Assembly (NCBI RefSeq): GCF_000711975.1
Contig: NZ_KL544001.1
Location: forward strand, 47,306-111,305
Origin: Desulfofalx alkaliphila DSM 12257
Lineage (GTDB): Bacteria > Bacillota > Desulfotomaculia > Desulfotomaculales > Desulfohalotomaculaceae
DNA length: 64,000 nt
Reading direction: 5' to 3'
The position numbers were made by a program, and so were the translations under genes. Below, one piece after another: positions 61,539-64,000 of this stretch (positions within the stretch are counted from its first letter, which is position 1; every line of letters begins with the position of its first letter). The notes beneath the pieces were generated by a model, which was given only the letters and a program-made list of their open reading frames with translations, did not search any database and was not told the DNA's origin.

Positions 61539-62342
61539 ATGAGTATTAGAAACCGTCGTCCTAAACCAAAAGCTGATAACAGTGCCCGCTGGCTAATCAC
61601 CTATGCGGATATGATTACACTGCTAATGATATTTTTCATTGTTATGTACACCATGAGCCAGGTTGATGCCAAGCGTTTTGAGGCCATAGCCCAGTCCCTT
61701 AACAAGGCCATGGGCGGCAAGGGGGCTATACTGTATGATGCCGGTCCGGGCTTAACACCCGGCACCTTTGACCAGCTTGACCCTGCCACCGACATTAACG
61801 AGTTAGAAAGGTTAGAAACCCAAAGCCTGCTGGAGGTAAAGGAACAAATAGAAGCCTACCTGGCAGAGGCCGGCCTGCAAGACAGCGTGACAGTGGAACT
61901 TGAAGAGCGGGGCATTGTGGTAAGCTTCCAAGATGTGGTATTATTTCCTTTAGGGTCAGCCCAGCTGTCGCCGGAGGCATCAGAAATTATCGGCAAGGTG
62001 GGCAATATATTAACCCAGGTCAACAACTATATTCGGGTGGAAGGCCACACCGACAACCTGCCCATCAACACAGCGGTCTTTCCCTCCAACTGGGAACTGT
62101 CCGGCCAACGGGCCAGCCGGGTGGTGCGGGAGTTAATTGAACTGAACAATATTGCACCGGAGCGCCTTTCAGCCAGCGGCTATGGGGAATACCGGCCCCG
62201 CAGGCCCAATGACGTTGAAGAAAACCGCCGCTTTAACCGGCGGGTGGATATAGTGGTACTGAGGTTTAAGTTTGAAAATATCGAACCGGGTCAGATAATC
62301 AAAATAGACGAAGGGGTGATGCAAAATGAGCAGCCAAGGTAG
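61539..62342 (+). CDS. motB: Flagellar stator protein MotB
   Basis: A 267-residue MotB. The single membrane helix near 18-38 holds the proton-carrying Asp in WLITYADMITLLMIFFIVMY. The OmpA-like peptidoglycan-binding domain has VEGHTDNLPINTAVFPSNWE, LSGQRASRVVRELI and NRRFNRRVDIVV. Asp in YADMITLL favours H+ coupling; Na+ (MotS type) cannot be excluded. It overlaps cheW by 17 bp. Confidence 0.94.
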   Translation: MSIRNRRPKPKADNSARWLITYADMITLLMIFFIVMYTMSQVDAKRFEAIAQSLNKAMGGKGAILYDAGPGLTPGTFDQLDPATDINELERLETQSLLEVKEQIEAYLAEAGLQDSVTVELEERGIVVSFQDVVLFPLGSAQLSPEASEIIGKVGNILTQVNNYIRVEGHTDNLPINTAVFPSNWELSGQRASRVVRELIELNNIAPERLSASGYGEYRPRRPNDVEENRRFNRRVDIVVLRFKFENIEPGQIIKIDEGVMQNEQPR

Positions 62343-62799
62343 AGAAGAAGAGCAAATTGTAGTCTTTCAACTACACAACCAAACCTACGGCATAGACATT
62401 ACATCGGTGCGGGAGATTATCCGCATGGAAGAGATAACTGAAATACCCAACGCCCCCGATTTTTTAGAGGGCATAATTAATTTGCGAGGCGGCATTGTAC
62501 CAATAATTGACCTGGGCAAACGCTTTGGGCTGGTGAGCGGCGAAAGAACAAGCCAAAGCCGCATCATCATTGTTCAGGTCAGCAATCAAATTTTTGGCAT
62601 GATAGTTGATTCGGTGCAGGAGGTGCTGCGCGTACCGGCAAGTTCCATTGAACCCCCACCGCCCATGCTGGGTGGGGTCGACGCAGCCTACCTGCGGGGT
62701 GTTGCCCTATTGGAAGAACGGCTGGTAATACTGCTGGAACACAGCCGTATTTTGTTTGAAAAGGAGCAGCAGCAACTGGAAGAAGTAATTAACCAATAA
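62326..62799 (+). CDS. cheW: Chemotaxis coupling protein CheW
   Basis: A 157-residue CheW: VVFQLHNQTYGIDITSVREI, NLRGGIVPIIDLGKRFG, and RIIIVQVSNQIFGMIVDSVQ with EVLRVPASSIEPPPP. It links chemoreceptors to CheA at the pole. The ATG lies within the end of motB, a sign of coupled translation. cheA follows after 16 bp. Confidence 0.95.
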   Translation: MSSQGREEEQIVVFQLHNQTYGIDITSVREIIRMEEITEIPNAPDFLEGIINLRGGIVPIIDLGKRFGLVSGERTSQSRIIIVQVSNQIFGMIVDSVQEVLRVPASSIEPPPPMLGGVDAAYLRGVALLEERLVILLEHSRILFEKEQQQLEEVINQ

Positions 62800-62815
62800 T
62801 CGGGAGGTAGCGCCT

Positions 62816-64000
62816 GTGTTTTCTGACATTGAGATTGGTGTCTTTTTGGATGAACTGGAAGAAAAACTGCAAATTATCAATGACAACCTGCTGGTGCTTG
62901 AAAGAGAGCCCGAAAACCAAGAGGTGCTGCAGGAAATTTTCCGGGCTGCACACACCATTAAGGGATCCTCTGGGGTGATGGGCTATGAAAAAATGGCCTC
63001 GCTCACCCATGAAATAGAAAACCTTTTTGATAAAATCCGCCAAGGCCAGGTAACGGTGGATTCAGAAATGATTAATATTCTTTTCGAAGCATCAGATGCC
63101 CTGCGCATGCTAAAGGATGAAATAACCGGCGACGGTGTAACGGTGGACGTTAGCGAGGTGGTGGCCAAGGTATCGGGCTGCCTGGGTGGACACTGCGACA
63201 CCCCAAAACCGGAGTCCCAGGCACCGGAGGCCCCGGTGCCGGCCGATGGCGAATACCGGCATAGCTGGGTGCCCTTGGATGATGTGGTTGAATCGGTAAT
63301 TAGAGAAGCGGAGCTAAAGGGCTATTGGGCCTTTCAGGTGGCCCTGGTACTGGATGAATCCTGCCAAATGAAAAATGTACGGGCCTTTTTGATTTTCGAA
63401 ACGCTGCAGCAAATGGGTGAAATTATCAGAAGTGTTCCCGCGGCAGAGGATCTGCAAGAGGGCCGCTTTGACCGCGCCTTTGAAGTGATACTTCTCACCA
63501 GAGAAGACCAGGGCCAAATTTACAACACCCTGATGAGCATTGCTGAAGTGCATATGGTAGAGTTAAAACTAATAGCAGCCCTGCAAACCGCCGAAGGCCA
63601 AAAGGAGGCCGGCCCGGCCCCGTCAGGCCAAGAGGGCAAGGCAGAAACCGCTGAAGAAAAAACCGCCCCGACCAAAGAGCGGGGCAGTGCCAGGGTGGTT
63701 AAAACGGTGCGGGTGGATGTGCAAAAGCTGGATACTTTGATGAACCTGGTGGGCGAACTGGTGATAGACCGCACCAGGTTAAGCCGCTTTGCGGAAATAT
63801 TTGAAAGCCAGTACCGCTCCGACGAACTGGCGGAATCCATAAATGAAATAGCAAACCACCTTGGCCAGGTTACCTCTGACCTGCAGGAGCAAATTATGAA
63901 GGCCCGCATGCTACCGGTATCTCAAATCTTTAACCGCTTCCCGCGGATGGTGAGGGATACCGCCCAAAAGCTGGGCAAAGAAATAGATTTTATTGTGGAG
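62816..64000 (+). CDS. cheA: Chemotaxis histidine kinase CheA (3' end outside window)
   Basis: The frame opens at GTG 62816, with GGGAGG upstream, and is open to the last base: 395 residues visible. The HPt domain has the phosphorylated His46 in FRAAHTIKGSSGVMGYEKMA. A linker with a P2-like stretch and a Pro/Glu/Ala-rich spacer follows at ~140-290. The dimerisation helices start at RVDVQKLDTLMNLVGELVID, and KARMLPVSQIFNRFPR leads into the kinase domain that lies beyond. It is the fourth gene of motA-motB-cheW-cheA. Confidence 0.95.
   Translation, partial: MFSDIEIGVFLDELEEKLQIINDNLLVLEREPENQEVLQEIFRAAHTIKGSSGVMGYEKMASLTHEIENLFDKIRQGQVTVDSEMINILFEASDALRMLKDEITGDGVTVDVSEVVAKVSGCLGGHCDTPKPESQAPEAPVPADGEYRHSWVPLDDVVESVIREAELKGYWAFQVALVLDESCQMKNVRAFLIFETLQQMGEIIRSVPAAEDLQEGRFDRAFEVILLTREDQGQIYNTLMSIAEVHMVELKLIAALQTAEGQKEAGPAPSGQEGKAETAEEKTAPTKERGSARVVKTVRVDVQKLDTLMNLVGELVIDRTRLSRFAEIFESQYRSDELAESINEIANHLGQVTSDLQEQIMKARMLPVSQIFNRFPRMVRDTAQKLGKEIDFIVE

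Overview
The window looks like chromosome of an anaerobic, spore-forming, motile member of the Firmicutes close to the Desulfotomaculum/Peptococcaceae group. The grounds are: many TTG/GTG starts behind strong GGAGG-type Shine-Dalgarno (SD) sites, a Spo0E-like phosphatase, a Spo0F-like receiver and a GerM-domain lipoprotein (sporulation), PerR plus a reverse-order rubrerythrin (anaerobe), a HrcA/CIRCE-controlled groESL, and a selenocysteine formate dehydrogenase. The species call is inference. I see no rRNA, phage, insertion sequence or CRISPR array.

Layout. 1-8.4 kb: edge of a soluble chemoreceptor, a Crp/Fnr regulator, orphan ilvN, a mazEF-type toxin-antitoxin pair, an amidotransferase-type hydrolase, an amidohydrolase, a Spo0F-like receiver, then the t6A operon tsaE-tsaB-rimI-tsaD. 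8.4-11.2 kb: a DnaA-box cluster, phenylacetate-CoA ligase with a tandem ACT protein, 5-formyl-THF cyclo-ligase. 11.2-26.5 kb: one functional block for an exported formate dehydrogenase: tatA, fdhA (read through an in-frame UGA as Sec), the iron-sulfur subunit, an NrfD-type membrane subunit, fdhE, tatC, an unusual ferredoxin, an Old Yellow Enzyme-like flavoprotein, a PAS kinase, then molybdenum cofactor genes (moeA, a moeA-substrate-binding fusion, a ModE-like regulator, mogA) and fdhD.

26.5-42 kb: groESL, cysK, a DMT transporter, ogt, a nucleotidase, tRNA-Thr, spo0E-like, a chemoreceptor, an RHH protein, a YdjM-like membrane protein, type 2 IPP isomerase, bifunctional FBP aldolase/phosphatase, degV, a Gln/Gly/Tyr-rich repeat protein and a peptide-binding protein. 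42-52 kb: AP-endonuclease-like TIM barrel, a stress protein, the polyamine operon (pyruvoyl arginine decarboxylase, speE, speB), five tRNAs in two transcription units, perR, rubrerythrin, a class A PBP and glpX. 52-64 kb: a DUF1540 protein, a two-component system, GerM lipoprotein, the HAM1-SIR2-HAD operon, a YczE-like membrane protein, two unknowns, comB, then motA-motB-cheW-cheA, running off the end.

The most notable locus is the minus-strand operon at 55.6-57.6 kb. It couples a HAM1/RdgB-like protein whose catalytic-position Asp appears to be Gln to a SIR2 protein with intact NADase residues. This resembles the KomB-KomC core of the Kongming anti-phage system, but no adenosine-deaminase KomA is seen here. 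Also notable are the Gln/Gly/Tyr-rich prion-like protein, two genes whose SD sites point to AUA start codons (one of them tatC), and a ferredoxin with a cysteine-less 2Fe-2S-type N-terminus.
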